Positions 5,414 to 5,539 of a DNA stretch of 5,539 bases are shown piece after piece. The position numbers and the translations under genes were made by a program. The notes under the pieces are model-generated. The model worked only from the letters and a program-made list of their open reading frames with translations. It was not told the DNA's origin and did not search any database. Every line of letters starts with the position of its first letter. Position 1 is the first letter of the stretch. Source of the DNA: Candidatus Cloacimonadota bacterium (lineage in GTDB: Bacteria; Cloacimonadota; Cloacimonadia; Cloacimonadales; TCS61); NCBI GenBank assembly GCA_003647825.1, contig QMNP01000126.1:1-5539 (forward strand), given 5' to 3'.

Positions 5414-5539
5414 TTATCCTTTGATTCTTACAATTCGGTCAAATCCATTCAGATCTTTTACTATTTCAATTTCATTGAATCCTGTATTCAAGGCAAAATC
5501 GTTTATCATATTTCCCTGATCATGTCCAATTTCAAAATA
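5414..5539 (-). CDS. prmC: Release factor glutamine methyltransferase PrmC, C-terminal fragment cut by the window edge
   Basis: PrmC methylates the glutamine of the GGQ motif in release factors 1 and 2 using S-adenosylmethionine, in the cytoplasm. Only the last 41 residues and the TAA stop are present. They read YFEIGHDQGNMINDF, then NTGFNEIEIVKDLNGFDRIVRIKG, matching the family's C-terminal pattern EIGYDQG ... GF ... V.KDL.G.DRVV. The NPPY active-site motif would lie upstream, outside the window. prmC commonly follows prfA and in several bacteria precedes murA, so finding murA 1.8 kb downstream supports the call. The fragment is short, but the pattern is specific among SAM methyltransferases. 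Confidence 0.88.
   Translation of the reverse strand, partial: YFEIGHDQGNMINDFALNTGFNEIEIVKDLNGFDRIVRIKG

Noticed and set aside
5381..5539. Plus-strand open frame starting with an AGAGG-preceded ATG and running off the window
   Set aside because: It lies antisense to the clearly recognisable prmC C-terminus, and its translation (rich in Phe, Ile, Ser) looks like a shadow frame with no family features.

Overview
The window is an AT-rich, gene-dense stretch in which every supported gene lies on the minus strand, so the biological order runs from the high-coordinate end to the low one: prmC (3' end only), abiEi antitoxin, abiEii toxin, murA, a lipoprotein of the TM1410/GH114-like family, two tiny leader reading frames, mnmA, and the 5' end of a wecB-type UDP-GlcNAc 2-epimerase. 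Gaps between genes are mostly about 10 to 75 bases and no terminator-like hairpin was found, so much of the window could be read as one or two long transcripts.

The organism is a bacterium making peptidoglycan (murA) and lipoproteins. Clear Shine-Dalgarno sequences of the AAGGA/GGGAG type precede wecB, murA and the lipoprotein gene, which argues against a typical Bacteroidota genome. The lipoprotein nevertheless resembles proteins of the FCB group. A candidate phylum such as Cloacimonadota would fit base composition and protein style, but this is a low-confidence inference.

Region 5414-5539 holds the C-terminus of PrmC, the release-factor glutamine methyltransferase. Region 5281-5413 is a 133-base control region with a perfect 8-bp inverted repeat between two near-identical 18-bp direct repeats, a plausible operator set for the antitoxin. 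Region 3609-5280 is a complete AbiE-type (type IV) toxin-antitoxin pair with overlapping genes. It separates prmC from murA, two genes that are neighbours in other bacteria, and the ribosome-binding site of murA shares bases with the toxin stop codon, so an essential cell-wall gene sits directly downstream of a self-regulated toxin module.

Region 1317-2294 encodes the lipoprotein. Its recognisable blocks appear in circularly permuted order compared with the TM1410 arrangement I remember: the half normally C-terminal comes first, and the half with the SIGEAEDY and GVYLDIIDAFEY motifs comes last. Region 1240-1307, before mnmA, contains two very short reading frames linked to each other and to mnmA by ATGA overlaps. 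The second resembles, in codon register, the first codons of mnmA. mnmA itself (tRNA 2-thiouridylase) looks intact. The window ends inside the epimerase gene.
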